From NCBI RefSeq assembly GCF_000718005.1, contig NZ_JODV01000011.1: a stretch of 64,000 nucleotides of DNA; one strand, 5' to 3'. The notes below the pieces were generated by a model. That model did no database searches and was not told the DNA's origin. It saw nothing but the letters and a program-made list of their open reading frames with translations. The DNA comes from Actinoalloteichus_B caeruleus (GTDB lineage Bacteria > Actinomycetota > Actinomycetes > Mycobacteriales > Pseudonocardiaceae). The position numbers were made by a program, and so were the translations under genes. Shown here piece after piece: positions 24,635 to 33,569 of this stretch (the first letter of the stretch is position 1; every line of letters starts with the position of its first letter).

Positions 24635-24880
24635 ATGAACCAGGAGGGAGCTGCCGGGTCCGGGTGGCGCAGCAGCAGCCACAGCGACGGGCAGTGCGTG
24701 GAGGTGCTGTTCGGGGACGGCGTGATCGGCGTCCGGGACTCCAAGCGACCCCGGGAACCAGTCCTGCTGGTGACCAGGATGGCGTGGCGGCGGTTCCTCC
24801 GGGGTCTTCGCCGGGACGAGTTCGTCACCCGGGAGGTACCCGAGGAACTGCGTGACTGGCCCGGTGCCGCCCGCCGATAG
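24635..24880 (+). CDS. DUF397 protein
   Basis: The 81-residue protein is a typical DUF397 member: WRSSSHSDGQCVEVLFGDGVIGVRDSK near the N-terminus and RMAWRRFLRGLRRDEF later. Such proteins are numerous in actinomycetes and usually lie beside a helix-turn-helix regulator, with which they may form a toxin-antitoxin-like or developmental switch pair (as for BldB-linked systems in Streptomyces). No such regulator is adjacent here, so this is an orphan. The ATG has GGTGAGG upstream. GTG 24942 of the next gene follows 61 bases later with its own promoter. Confidence 0.88.
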   Translation: MNQEGAAGSGWRSSSHSDGQCVEVLFGDGVIGVRDSKRPREPVLLVTRMAWRRFLRGLRRDEFVTREVPEELRDWPGAARR

Positions 24881-24929
24881 TTCACCACCGGGGCGGCGCG
24901 TTCGGGGAACACCTGGCGGCGGGAACCCG

Positions 24930-24935
24930 TAGCAT
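24930..24935 (+). promoter_or_regulatory. -10 box TAGCAT of the second GT87 gene
   Basis: TAGCAT lies six bases before GTG 24942, predicting a leaderless mRNA. Confidence 0.45.
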
Positions 24936-24941
24936 CCGGCC

Positions 24942-26621
24942 GTGTCCAACCCTCCCGAGCGGCGTCAGCAGCACCCACCGGCTCCACCGGAGCGGAGCTC
25001 CGGCTCCGGGGCCGGCCAGCGGCGGGCCGCCGGGGCGAGAGTCGACCAGGACACGCTGACCCCGTCGACCAGGGTCGTCCCCAGCTGGACGGAGCCGCTC
25101 GCACGCCGGGCCGCCGCCCCGTTCGGCGGCCCCCTTGGCCGGCACGCGGTGATCGGGAGGCACTGGTTCTGGTCGCCGCTGCGGGTCGGGCTGCTGTTCG
25201 CGATCGTCGTCCTCTGCCTCGGCTGGGGCACGAAGGCCGCCTGCATCCAGCAGTTCGTCCAGGACGGGGAGGCCTTCCTGGACTGGCGCGGCAACCGGCA
25301 GTACGTCGCGATGTGCTACTCCGACATCGTCCCGCTCTACACCGCGGAACACCTCGACCAGGGCGCCTTCCCCTACCGGGACAGCTGGACGGAGAACGCC
25401 GGCACCCCGGACGAGCAGGTCCGGTACATGGAGTACCCGGTGCTGACCGGGATGTTCCAGTGGGTCAACGCGAAGCTCACCGACGCCTGGCTCAGCGTCG
25501 CCGAGAGCGGCCTGCTCCCCGCCGCCCTCCCCGTCGCGGTGTTCTTCAACCTCTCGGTGCTGTGGTTGGCGGTCGGCTGGTTGGTCACCGTGTGGGCGCT
25601 GTTCCTGCTGAGCGGGCGCCGGCCGTGGGACGCCGCGATCGCCGCGCTGTCGCCGCTGGTCATCGTGCACGCCTTCACGAACTTCGACACGCTCGCGACC
25701 GCCTTCGCGACCGCCGGCCTCCTGGCGTGGGCCCGGCGCAGACCGGTCCTGGCCGGTGTCCTGATCGGGTTGGGTGGGGCGGCCAAGCTGTACCCCCTGT
25801 TCCTCCTCGGACCGCTCCTCGTGCTCTGCCTGCGGGCCGGGAGGGTGGGTGACGGCCTGCGGGCCACCCTGGCGGCCGGGGCGGCCTGGCTGGCGATCAA
25901 CGCTCCGATCTGGCTGCTCTACCCCGAGGGCTGGCGCGAGTTCTTCCGGCTGAACACCGAACGCCCGGCGGACCCCGACTCGCTGTACAACGTCGTCTCC
26001 TACTTCACGGGCTGGGCCGGGTTCGACGGGCCGCTCTCCCCTGGGGAGGCGCCGCTGGTGTTGAACCTCGTCAGCCTGCTGCTGTTCCTGGCGTGCTGCG
26101 CTGGCGTCGCCTGGGTGGCGCTCTCCGCGTCGAGGCGTCCTCGGCTCGCGCAGCTCGCGTTCCTGGTGGTGGCCGCGTTCCTGCTCACCAACAAGGTCTG
26201 GAGCCCCCAGTACTCGCTCTGGCTGGTGCCACTGGCCGTGCTCGCGCTCCCGAGGTGGCGCGTGCTGCTGGCCTGGATGACGGTGGACGCGCTGGTCTGG
26301 GTGCCCCGCATGTTCTTCTACCTCGGGGTGGACGACAAGGGCCTCCCCCCGGACTGGTTCCTCGGTATGGTCGTGCTCCGGGACCTGGCCGTCGTCGGTT
26401 TGTGCGTGTTGGTGCTGTGGGAGATCTACCGGCCCACCCGGGACCGGGTCCGGTCCGCCGGGGACGACGACCCGACCGGCGGGGTGCTCGCCGACGCGCC
26501 CGACGTGGTGGTGCTCGGGCGCCGGCGGCGGGGATCCGGGGCGGACCGGCCCGACACCATGCGGTCGGTGGGCGGCGACGGGAAGTCCGACGTCGCGGTC
26601 ATGCCCCCGCGCCCCGAGTAG
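24942..26621 (+). CDS. GT87-family glycosyltransferase (GT-C fold), copy 2
   Basis: The 559-residue protein is a second DUF2029/GT87 enzyme. A disordered 70-residue N-terminus precedes about ten membrane segments. It shares with copy 1 the outer-loop motif MCYSDIVPLY, PYRDSW, EYPVLTG, AAKLYPLFLLGPLL and NKVWSPQYSLWLVP. The two differ through the rest, so the duplication is old and the two probably transfer to different acceptors. Residues after about 490 are charged and disordered. Its place between rpsF and ponA equals that of the mycobacterial Rv0051-type gene. It is convergent with ponA. Donor and acceptor are unknown; polyprenyl-phospho-mannose is likely for the family. Confidence 0.85.
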   Translation: MSNPPERRQQHPPAPPERSSGSGAGQRRAAGARVDQDTLTPSTRVVPSWTEPLARRAAAPFGGPLGRHAVIGRHWFWSPLRVGLLFAIVVLCLGWGTKAACIQQFVQDGEAFLDWRGNRQYVAMCYSDIVPLYTAEHLDQGAFPYRDSWTENAGTPDEQVRYMEYPVLTGMFQWVNAKLTDAWLSVAESGLLPAALPVAVFFNLSVLWLAVGWLVTVWALFLLSGRRPWDAAIAALSPLVIVHAFTNFDTLATAFATAGLLAWARRRPVLAGVLIGLGGAAKLYPLFLLGPLLVLCLRAGRVGDGLRATLAAGAAWLAINAPIWLLYPEGWREFFRLNTERPADPDSLYNVVSYFTGWAGFDGPLSPGEAPLVLNLVSLLLFLACCAGVAWVALSASRRPRLAQLAFLVVAAFLLTNKVWSPQYSLWLVPLAVLALPRWRVLLAWMTVDALVWVPRMFFYLGVDDKGLPPDWFLGMVVLRDLAVVGLCVLVLWEIYRPTRDRVRSAGDDDPTGGVLADAPDVVVLGRRRRGSGADRPDTMRSVGGDGKSDVAVMPPRPE

Positions 26622-27089
26622 CCGCCGGTCGGCTGGACCACACGCGGGGCTCGGCGGGACACCGCCACGAGCACCCGCCCGTGCCGGGCGGCCCGGGGCG
26701 TCCCGCCACCTCGGCGTCGGTGTGCGGCGCTGGACGGGTGGCGCGGGAGGCAGCGGACCGCCGCCCCCGTCCCTCCGACACCCGGACCCGTCGTGGCGGG
26801 ATCGACCGGCACGGCGAGCCCCTCCCCGGAGCCATCTGACCGGTCGACCGGATCTCACGACGTGCGTTCGGCCGTGGGACGAGGCTCGACCGGGGCCGCG
26901 ACGCCTGGTGGGGACGGCACGCCCGCGTGGCGGCTGGCTCGCCGGCGTTCGGCGCCACCCGGCCCTGGCGGCACGATGTGCCCGCCGTGGTGGCGGCCGC
27001 TGGCCGGGTGACCGGGGAGGGAGTCACCGATCCCGGCCAGCGGTGGCGACCCGACCGCGGGCACGGGAACGAGGTCCTGGTCCCGTGGA
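26622..27089 (+). other. Convergent intergenic region
   Basis: Between copy 2 of GT87 and ponA I see only a short hairpin at 26675-26691 (CCGCCC/GGGCGG), a possible terminator. No gene is supported. Confidence 0.35.
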
Positions 27090-30000
27090 TCAGCTGATCG
27101 GCTGCGGGGTGGTGGTGAGCTGGGGGTCGTCCGACCGCCAGCCGAAGCCGTTCAGCACCTGGCCCCTGCTGCCCCGGTCCGGACCGTCACCCCAGCCGTC
27201 ACCCTGCCCGTGGCACTCCCACGGGCGTTCCTCGCAGTCCCCTGGCGGCGGGCCGCCGGGATCAGGCTGGTCGTTGCCGTCGGACGGGTCCGGATCGGGT
27301 TGGTCGGTGTCCTCGGGCTCGGTGGACTCCTCGTCGGTGTGGCTGGGATCCGGGGCATCGGACTCCCGCTCCCGGTTCTCTTCCTCCTCCTGGCGGCGGC
27401 GCTCGGCCTCCTCCTCGGCCTGCCGGCTGGCCTCGATCTCCTCGGGCGAGGGACCGGCCTGGTGGGTGCCGATGCCGACCGCCTGCGGGAAGTCCTCCAC
27501 CGGCTTGTCCGCCAGGTAGGCGTCCATGAAGGCCCGCCAGATGTCGGAGGGCACGGTCCGCCCGTACAACGGGTTCCCGGCGGCGTCCCGCATCTCCTGC
27601 TCCTGGTCGGAGCCGACCCACACCGCGGTGGAGATCTGCGGGGTGTAGCCGACCATCCAGGCCTTGGCGTTGCCGTCGGTGTTGCCGAACTGGTGGGTAC
27701 CGGTCTTGGACGCCACCGGGCGCCCGTCGGCCAGCGACTGCTGGCTGGCGGCGGCGACCGGCAACAGGCTCTCGGTCAGGTTCCGGGCCAGCTGGCGGTT
27801 GTGCTCGGTGTCCTGCTGGTCGAAGGCGGGTACGCCCGCAGTGGCCTCCTCGTTGAGGAGCACCTCCTCACCGGTGTCCTCCCAGATCACGCTGGAGACG
27901 AAGTGCGGGTCCCGTTTGGTGCCATCGGCGGCGAAGGTGGCGTAGGCGGCGGCCATGTCGATGGTGCGCACCTGGTACTGGCCGAGGGCGATACCGAGGG
28001 CGGTGGCCTGGCTGCCCGGCTCCACCATGGTCTCGGCACCGTTGATCTCGTCGGGGATGCCGGAGAACACGGCCGCCTCCCGCACCCGCTTGGTGCCGAA
28101 CTGGTTCGCCATGTCGATGAACGGGGTGTTCGCCGACACCTCGGTGGCCTCCCGCACGGTGCACCAGGTGGTGCTGGCGCACTTGGAGGAGTTCCGGAAG
28201 CTGGTGCCCTCGCGTTCGATCACGTCGGGCGACTCGTACCACTCGCCCAGGCCCTTGCCCTGCATGAGGCCGGCGAGGGTGACGAAGGGCTTGAAGGAGG
28301 AACCGGGCTGCTGGAGGCTCGTCGCGTAGTCGATGCCGGTCCCCCAGCCGGTGTCCTCGCCACCGGTCGGGTTGAGACCGCCACCGATGTAGGCGATGAC
28401 CCCGCCTGTCTGCGGGTCGACCGCCACCAGCGAGCTGCGGAAGTGGGCCGGTTCGGTGGCCAACCGCTGCTCGACCGCCTCCCGCGCGGCCTGCTGGGCC
28501 GCCGGGTCGATGGTCGTCCGGACGGTCGCGCCGCGTTCCTGGAGCACGTCCATCCCGTAGCCGTTGGCGTCCAGCTCCCGCATGATCTGCTCGCGCAGCA
28601 GGTACTCGGTGGCGCTCACCCCGCTGGCCCGGGTCTCCTCCGGGTCCTTCAGGGTGTCGATCGGGTACTCCATGGTCTCGGCCTCGGCGGCGGTGATGGT
28701 GTTCGTCTCGACCATCTTGTTCACCGCGTGCTGCCACCGCGTCTCGGCGTGCTCGTGGCTGGACCGGGCCGGGTCGTGGCTGTAGGGCAGCTGGATCATC
28801 CCGGCCAGGAAGGCGGCCTGGGACGGGGTGATGTCCTCCAGCTTCGCGTCCCTGCCGAAGTAGGCCTGCATCGCCGAGGAGGGCCCGGTCGTGCCCCGAC
28901 CGAAGGTGATGATGTTGATGTAGCTCTCGAAGATCTTGTCCTTGCTGAACTCCTGGGTGATCTTCACCGAGAGCACCAGTTCCTTGAACTTCCTGGTGTA
29001 GGTGGAGTCCATCTCCTGGGTGGCCTGCTTGATGTACTGCTGCGTCAGGCCGGACCCGCCGCCGTAGCCGGTGATGGCGGCCCGGGCGATACCGACCGGG
29101 TCGAAACCGCTGTTGCGCTCGAACGACTGGTCCTCGACCGAGATGATGGCCTGCTTGAGGACCTCGGGGATCTCCTCGGCCGGCACGAACTGGAAGTCAC
29201 CGCCGTCCTCGGCCTGCGGGGTGTAGCGCATCAACTCCCGCTCGTCCTCGGACTGGATGATCACCGTCTTGTCGCGGCCGGACAGGATCTCCTGGGGGTC
29301 GGGCACGTCCCACATGAAGTAGCCGACCGCGAAGGCGGTGGCCGGGGCGAGGAACGCCAGGGCCGCCGCGACATAGCCGGTGCGGCGGATGCGCCGCCAC
29401 ACCTTCTTCTTGCGGGCCTTCTTCGCGGCGAGTTCGTCGACCTCGTCGTCGGGGTCGTCCCCGTCGTCGAAGCCCGGCGAGTGCGCCGAGGTGGTGAGGG
29501 GCTCCTCGTGGGTGATCAGGCGTTCGCGCAGGACGGTCGTGGGTGCCTCGTCGCCGGGCGGCATCCCCGCGCCGTTCCGGGGCGGTGTGCCCAGCCCCTG
29601 GGGTGGCTGACCACCCGGCGGGGTGCCGCCGGGAGCGGGGGGTGCCTGGTTCATCCGGGTCGCGGCGTCCTGACCCGGTCCCTGCGGACCGGGGGGGCCA
29701 CCTGGCGCTCCTGGACCACCCTGCGGACCGGGGCCGTGTCCCCCGGGGGCGGGCGGTTGCTGGTTCATCCGGGTGGCCGGGTCCTGGTTCGGCGATCCCG
29801 GCCCGCCTGCCGCCGCGTGGCCGGCGGCAGCGCCCGCGGCCGCGCCGCCGAGCGCTCCGGCGGCGGCCGCGCCGGCCTGCTGGCCTCGTGGCGGGCGTCG
29901 ATCGCCCTCGGGCTGGTCACCGGGCCTGCCCTGGGGGCTGGCCGAGGGGCCGTTGAGAGCGCGGTCCACGCGGTTGGGCTGGTCACCGGGTTCCGGCCGG

Positions 30001-30755
30001 TTCTGCGGGGCACCGCCCTGCGCGCCGGGGCCGTGCTGCGGGTTGCCGGGGGTGCCCTGGTGCGCGCCGGGGGGCGGCGGTTGCGGGGGTCGACCACCCG
30101 GGCCGCCGGGGGCCTGGGGTGGCTGCGGTGCTCCCGGCGGCTGCTGGGGCGGCGGACCGCCCGGGCGCTGCTGACCGGCGGGCGCGCCCGCCGGCCTCTG
30201 GTGACCCGGCCCGGGCTGGGCCGGAGGGCGCTGGGGCTGCTGGCCCGGGGGCGGGGTCTGCCCGTGCGGCCCGGCGTTCGGGGCGGAGGGGCGCTGACCT
30301 CCCGGCGGACCGGCGGGGGGCGGCGAACCGCCCAACTGGCCGCTCAGGGAGGGTGGCGCGCCGGCCGCCCCGTGGGGTGCACCGGGCGGCGGGCCGCTGA
30401 TGGGCTGGCCGCCAGGGGGCGTACCCGGAGGGCGGCCGGACGGCGGCGGCTGACCGGGGCCGGCGGGCGGCCGTTGTCCTCCCGGGCCGGGCCGTGGTGG
30501 ATGCGGGCCGGGGCCGTGCGGCGGCTGCGGCGGGCGCTGCGCGCCTCCTCCCGGCCAGGACGGCGGCTGGTCTCCGCCGGGGCCGTGGTTCGCCGGACCC
30601 CCCTCGCGGGGGGCGTGGCCACTCGGTGGATCATTCACATCATGACGTGCACCACCGGGGTGGCGTTCGTCACGCGGTCCCCGGGGTGCGGGGCCGCCCT
30701 GCGGCGACCGGGGTTCCCGGTCACCCTGCGACCGGTTGTCATGTGCGTCGTTCAC
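27090..30755 (-). CDS. ponA: Bifunctional penicillin-binding protein (class A PBP) with giant disordered N-terminus
   Basis: The 1221-residue protein polymerises and cross-links peptidoglycan. After about 455 cytoplasmic residues almost wholly of Pro, Gly, Gln and Ala comes one membrane helix (about 458-480). A GT51 transglycosylase domain follows (EDQSFERNSGFDPVGIARA near 540; GSGLTQQYIKQA), then a transpeptidase domain with SSFK (near 818), SAN in EVSANTPF and KTG in ASKTGTHQ (near 1016). The C-terminus has an EEAERRRQEEEE helix and an acidic Pro-rich tail. Mycobacterial PonA1 has a much shorter cytoplasmic tail. The tail holds two copies of an ATRMNQ(Q/A)PPAPGG motif, possible kinase sites. 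GTG start with GGGAGG upstream. Confidence 0.95.
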   Translation of the reverse strand: MNDAHDNRSQGDREPRSPQGGPAPRGPRDERHPGGARHDVNDPPSGHAPREGGPANHGPGGDQPPSWPGGGAQRPPQPPHGPGPHPPRPGPGGQRPPAGPGQPPPSGRPPGTPPGGQPISGPPPGAPHGAAGAPPSLSGQLGGSPPPAGPPGGQRPSAPNAGPHGQTPPPGQQPQRPPAQPGPGHQRPAGAPAGQQRPGGPPPQQPPGAPQPPQAPGGPGGRPPQPPPPGAHQGTPGNPQHGPGAQGGAPQNRPEPGDQPNRVDRALNGPSASPQGRPGDQPEGDRRPPRGQQAGAAAAGALGGAAAGAAAGHAAAGGPGSPNQDPATRMNQQPPAPGGHGPGPQGGPGAPGGPPGPQGPGQDAATRMNQAPPAPGGTPPGGQPPQGLGTPPRNGAGMPPGDEAPTTVLRERLITHEEPLTTSAHSPGFDDGDDPDDEVDELAAKKARKKKVWRRIRRTGYVAAALAFLAPATAFAVGYFMWDVPDPQEILSGRDKTVIIQSEDERELMRYTPQAEDGGDFQFVPAEEIPEVLKQAIISVEDQSFERNSGFDPVGIARAAITGYGGGSGLTQQYIKQATQEMDSTYTRKFKELVLSVKITQEFSKDKIFESYINIITFGRGTTGPSSAMQAYFGRDAKLEDITPSQAAFLAGMIQLPYSHDPARSSHEHAETRWQHAVNKMVETNTITAAEAETMEYPIDTLKDPEETRASGVSATEYLLREQIMRELDANGYGMDVLQERGATVRTTIDPAAQQAAREAVEQRLATEPAHFRSSLVAVDPQTGGVIAYIGGGLNPTGGEDTGWGTGIDYATSLQQPGSSFKPFVTLAGLMQGKGLGEWYESPDVIEREGTSFRNSSKCASTTWCTVREATEVSANTPFIDMANQFGTKRVREAAVFSGIPDEINGAETMVEPGSQATALGIALGQYQVRTIDMAAAYATFAADGTKRDPHFVSSVIWEDTGEEVLLNEEATAGVPAFDQQDTEHNRQLARNLTESLLPVAAASQQSLADGRPVASKTGTHQFGNTDGNAKAWMVGYTPQISTAVWVGSDQEQEMRDAAGNPLYGRTVPSDIWRAFMDAYLADKPVEDFPQAVGIGTHQAGPSPEEIEASRQAEEEAERRRQEEEENRERESDAPDPSHTDEESTEPEDTDQPDPDPSDGNDQPDPGGPPPGDCEERPWECHGQGDGWGDGPDRGSRGQVLNGFGWRSDDPQLTTTPQPIS

Positions 30756-30853
30756 GAGTAGGGCCTCCCAAACTGACGCCCCATCCTGGCACGTCGTTCG
30801 GCGTTCTCGGCGGTTCCGGTGTGTTCTCGGCGCTGGTGGTGGTCACGGTGTGC

Positions 30854-31258
30854 TCACTCGGCGGCCGTCCACCGCCGGGAACCGCCGTCGCGCGATCCGC
30901 GCCCTCCCAAGACGTATGACTGCACCAGGTGGTTCCAGCCGCACGTCCGGCAGACCTCGACCACGTATACCGAGAACTCCTCGAACATGGTCGCCATCCG
31001 CGCCAGTTCCTGTGGCGCCCGCGCCGACCCCGCGGCGTGCTTGAGTTCGTCGCCGTAGATCCAGGAAACCCTGGTCAGCAACTCCTTCCGGCACATCGGG
31101 CAGGTCACGTCGCTTGGCTCGCCGTGGAACTTCGCCGCCCGCAGCAGGTACGGGCTGGCGTCGCAGACCTCCATCACCCCGACTCGACCCGAGTGCACGT
31201 CGGCGAGCAGCGCCCTGCGCTGCAACGCGTAGTCCACCACCTGTCGTTGGGTCCGCAC
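30854..31258 (-). CDS. DUF5318 zinc-ribbon-like protein
   Basis: The 134-residue protein has two CxxC pairs, CPMC at about residue 53 and CRTCGW near 104, which suggest a bound zinc. It begins MRTQRQVVDYALQRRALLADVHSGRVG. This matches the family named DUF5318, found next to ponA in mycobacteria (Rv0049-like) and many actinobacteria. Its function is unknown; constant linkage to a cell-wall synthase suggests an envelope or division role. The GTG start lies six bases after TACGCT, which predicts a leaderless transcript. It precedes ponA by 98 bases on the same strand. Confidence 0.82.
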   Translation of the reverse strand: MRTQRQVVDYALQRRALLADVHSGRVGVMEVCDASPYLLRAAKFHGEPSDVTCPMCRKELLTRVSWIYGDELKHAAGSARAPQELARMATMFEEFSVYVVEVCRTCGWNHLVQSYVLGGRGSRDGGSRRWTAAE

Positions 31259-31264
31259 GAGAAC

Positions 31265-31270
31265 AGCGTA
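31265..31270 (-). promoter_or_regulatory. -10 box TACGCT of the DUF5318 gene
   Basis: TACGCT on the minus strand lies six bases before GTG 31258. Confidence 0.4.
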
Positions 31271-31380
31271 CGTGCCCGGGGAAGGGGGGCCATGCGCTGA
31301 TCGGGGGTCCTTCGGCTGCCGCCCGCACGGACCGTGACGGAGCGCACCGCGCGGGGCCGCTCACAAGTACGCACCCGATG

Positions 31381-31393
31381 TATCGACGCGATA
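31381..31393 (+). promoter_or_regulatory. Probable PadR operator
   Basis: TATCG-ACG-CGATA is a perfect inverted repeat 67 bases before the padR start, overlapping a TATAGT -10-like box (31392-31397). PadR proteins commonly repress their own promoter at such repeats. Confidence 0.5.
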
Positions 31394-31459
31394 TAGTGGA
31401 GCGACGCATCAGTCAGTGTCGACGATGCACCGTACCTGGGTGAGTGGATCGGGGGTGTT

Positions 31460-32086
31460 GTGCTGGAACTGGCTGTCCTCGGCCTGTTGCATGAGGCGCC
31501 GATGCACGGGTACGAGCTCCGGAAGCGCCTCTTCACGCTCCTCGGCGGGTTTCGGGCGTTCTCCTACGGCTCCCTGTACCCCACGCTGCGGCGACTGCAA
31601 CGTGCCGAACTCATCGCCGAGGACGGTGAGGACGCTCCGCCCCGAGCGTGGGGGCGACGCGCCAGGAAGGTGTACCGGCTCACCACGGAAGGCAAGGAAC
31701 GCTTCGCCGACCTCGTCGCGGACGTGGGACCGCAGACCTGGGAGGACGCGTCCTTCGGGGTGCACCTCGCCTTCTTCTCCCGCACACCCGCGGAGGTGCG
31801 GATGCGCATCCTCGAGGGCCGTCGGCGGCACGTGGAGGAACGCCGGGAGGGCCTGCGGGCCGCGCTCGCGAGGGCCGGGCAGCAGATCGACCGGTACACG
31901 CGGGAGTTGCACCGGATGGGGTTGGAGACCTCCGACCGCGAGGTGCGGTGGCTGAACGAGTTGATCGCGCACGAACGGGACGAGGAGAGGCCGAACGTCG
32001 CCCCGGAGCCCCAGAGCCAGGCGGGAGACGGCCAGGCGGGACACGAGGCCGAGCGGGACACCGCGCCGCGGGAGCGGGAGCCGTGA
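31460..32086 (+). CDS. PadR-family transcriptional regulator
   Basis: The 208-residue protein starts with a PadR winged helix (LELAVLGLLHEAPMHGYELRKRL ... FSYGSLYPTLRRLQRAELI ... YRLTTEGKERF) and continues with a C-terminal helical domain used for dimer formation (about 110-170), then an acidic tail. It lies 83 bases upstream of ino1 on the same strand, the same arrangement as mycobacterial Rv0047c-Rv0046c, and is thought to control it. Its own promoter holds an inverted repeat. The GTG start is preceded by GGGGG. The ligand is not known. Confidence 0.88.
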   Translation: MLELAVLGLLHEAPMHGYELRKRLFTLLGGFRAFSYGSLYPTLRRLQRAELIAEDGEDAPPRAWGRRARKVYRLTTEGKERFADLVADVGPQTWEDASFGVHLAFFSRTPAEVRMRILEGRRRHVEERREGLRAALARAGQQIDRYTRELHRMGLETSDREVRWLNELIAHERDEERPNVAPEPQSQAGDGQAGHEAERDTAPREREP

Positions 32087-32169
32087 GGGTTCCCGGCCCG
32101 ACCAGGGCTGGCGTGAGCCAGCCGCACAGCACACCGGTCTTGGAAGACAGAGTGAAGGAGGACCCGGCC

Positions 32170-33261
32170 ATGGGCGGAGAACGCCGCAGCGTACGGGTGG
32201 CAATCGTCGGCGTCGGCAACTGCGCGGCGTCGCTGGTGCAGGGCGTGCACTACTACCGGGAGGCGACTCCCGACACCAACGTGCCCGGGCTGATGCACGT
32301 GCAGTTCGGTGACTACCACGTCCGGGACATCGAGTTCGTCGCGGCCTTCGACGTGGACGCCAAGAAGGTCGGCCACGACCTCGCCGAGGCCATCGTCGCC
32401 AGCGAGAACAACACCATCAAGATCTGCGACGTCCCCCCGGTGGGTGTCACCGTGCAGCGCGGCCACACCCTCGACGGCCTCGGTCGCTACTACCGCGAGA
32501 CGATCGAGGAGTCGGACGAGAAGCCGGTCGACGTGGTGGAGGCCCTGCGGCAGAGCGAGGCCGACGTCCTCGTCTGCTACCTGCCCGTGGGGTCCGAGGA
32601 AGCCGCGCTGTTCTACGCCGACGCCGCCATCAGGGCGGGCGTGGCCTTCGTGAACGCGCTGCCGGTGTTCATCGCCTCCGACCCGGAGTGGGCCGAGCGG
32701 TTCAGGGCGGCCGGGGTGCCGATCGTCGGGGACGACATCAAGTCCCAGGTGGGAGCGACCATCACCCACCGGGTGCTGACCAGGCTCTTCGAGGACCGGG
32801 GCGTGCAGGTCGACCGGACCATGCAGCTGAACGTCGGCGGCAACATGGACTTCAAGAACATGTTGGAGCGCGACCGGCTGGAGTCCAAGAAGATCTCCAA
32901 GACGCAGTCCGTCACCTCCCAGGTCGACCGGGACCTCGGCAAGCGCAACGTGCACATCGGTCCCTCCGACTACGTGGAGTGGTTGGACGACCGCAAGTGG
33001 GCCTACGTGCGGCTGGAGGGCCGGGCCTTCGGTGACGTGCCGCTGAACCTCGAGTACAAGCTGGAGGTCTGGGACTCCCCCAACTCCGCCGGCATCATCA
33101 TCGACGCCGTGCGCGCCGCGAAGATCGCCAAGGACCGAGGGGTGGCCGGCCCGGTGTACTCGGCGTCGTCCTACCTGATGAAGTCGCCGCCCACCCAGTA
33201 CTCGGACTCGGTGGCCCGCGACAAGGTCGAGTCGTTCATCCGGGGCGAGATCGACGAGTGA
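32170..33261 (+). CDS. ino1: Inositol-3-phosphate synthase
   Basis: The 363-residue enzyme turns glucose 6-phosphate into 1D-myo-inositol 3-phosphate using NAD+, the first step to phosphatidylinositol, PIMs and mycothiol. The N-terminal Rossmann motif reads VAIVGVGNCAASLV. The conserved catalytic stretch NVGGNMDFKNML, SKKISKTQSVTS, and DSPNSAGIIIDAVR are all intact. The length fits the short actinobacterial-archaeal type. ATG 32170 has GAAGGAGG upstream. It follows padR in an apparent operon and ends before a strong terminator. Confidence 0.96.
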   Translation: MGGERRSVRVAIVGVGNCAASLVQGVHYYREATPDTNVPGLMHVQFGDYHVRDIEFVAAFDVDAKKVGHDLAEAIVASENNTIKICDVPPVGVTVQRGHTLDGLGRYYRETIEESDEKPVDVVEALRQSEADVLVCYLPVGSEEAALFYADAAIRAGVAFVNALPVFIASDPEWAERFRAAGVPIVGDDIKSQVGATITHRVLTRLFEDRGVQVDRTMQLNVGGNMDFKNMLERDRLESKKISKTQSVTSQVDRDLGKRNVHIGPSDYVEWLDDRKWAYVRLEGRAFGDVPLNLEYKLEVWDSPNSAGIIIDAVRAAKIAKDRGVAGPVYSASSYLMKSPPTQYSDSVARDKVESFIRGEIDE

Positions 33262-33569
33262 TCCACCCGCGTCGCGGATGACGGGGGCCACGCGGACGCG
33301 TGGCCCCCGTCTGCTCTGCCCCGCGGTCGCCGGACACCGGGTGTGGACCCGACGCGGTCCCCGGGTGGGTGCCCGGGTCGCCGGGTGCGGGCTGGCCAAG
33401 GTCGCGTGCCGCCGGCGGCGCGCGGCGGGCTCGACCGGCGGGCGGGCGGCGTGGCAGCGGGACGGCGACCGGCCAGGGGTTCGGGTCGGCGGCCGCCGAG
33501 GGCGGTGGCGGCCGCGCGGGGTCGGGCGTCGACCCCGCTGGGAGCATTGGCCTCACGAGCCACAACGTC
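33262..33569 (+). other. Intergenic region ino1-cutA
   Basis: It holds the ino1 terminator. The frame of cutA is open through all of it, but the translation is Arg/Gly/Pro-rich and unlike CutA, so I treat it as non-coding. Confidence 0.35.
33280..33311 (+). terminator. Strong hairpin after ino1
   Basis: A perfect 15-bp stem (left arm GACGGGGGCCACGCG) closes around a two-base centre, 18 bases after the ino1 stop. Confidence 0.75.

Noticed and set aside
27210..30761. 1183-codon open frame on the plus strand opposite ponA
   Set aside because: It is the mirror of a GC-rich gene with strong motifs. Its translation is Gly/Arg/Leu-rich without family likeness.
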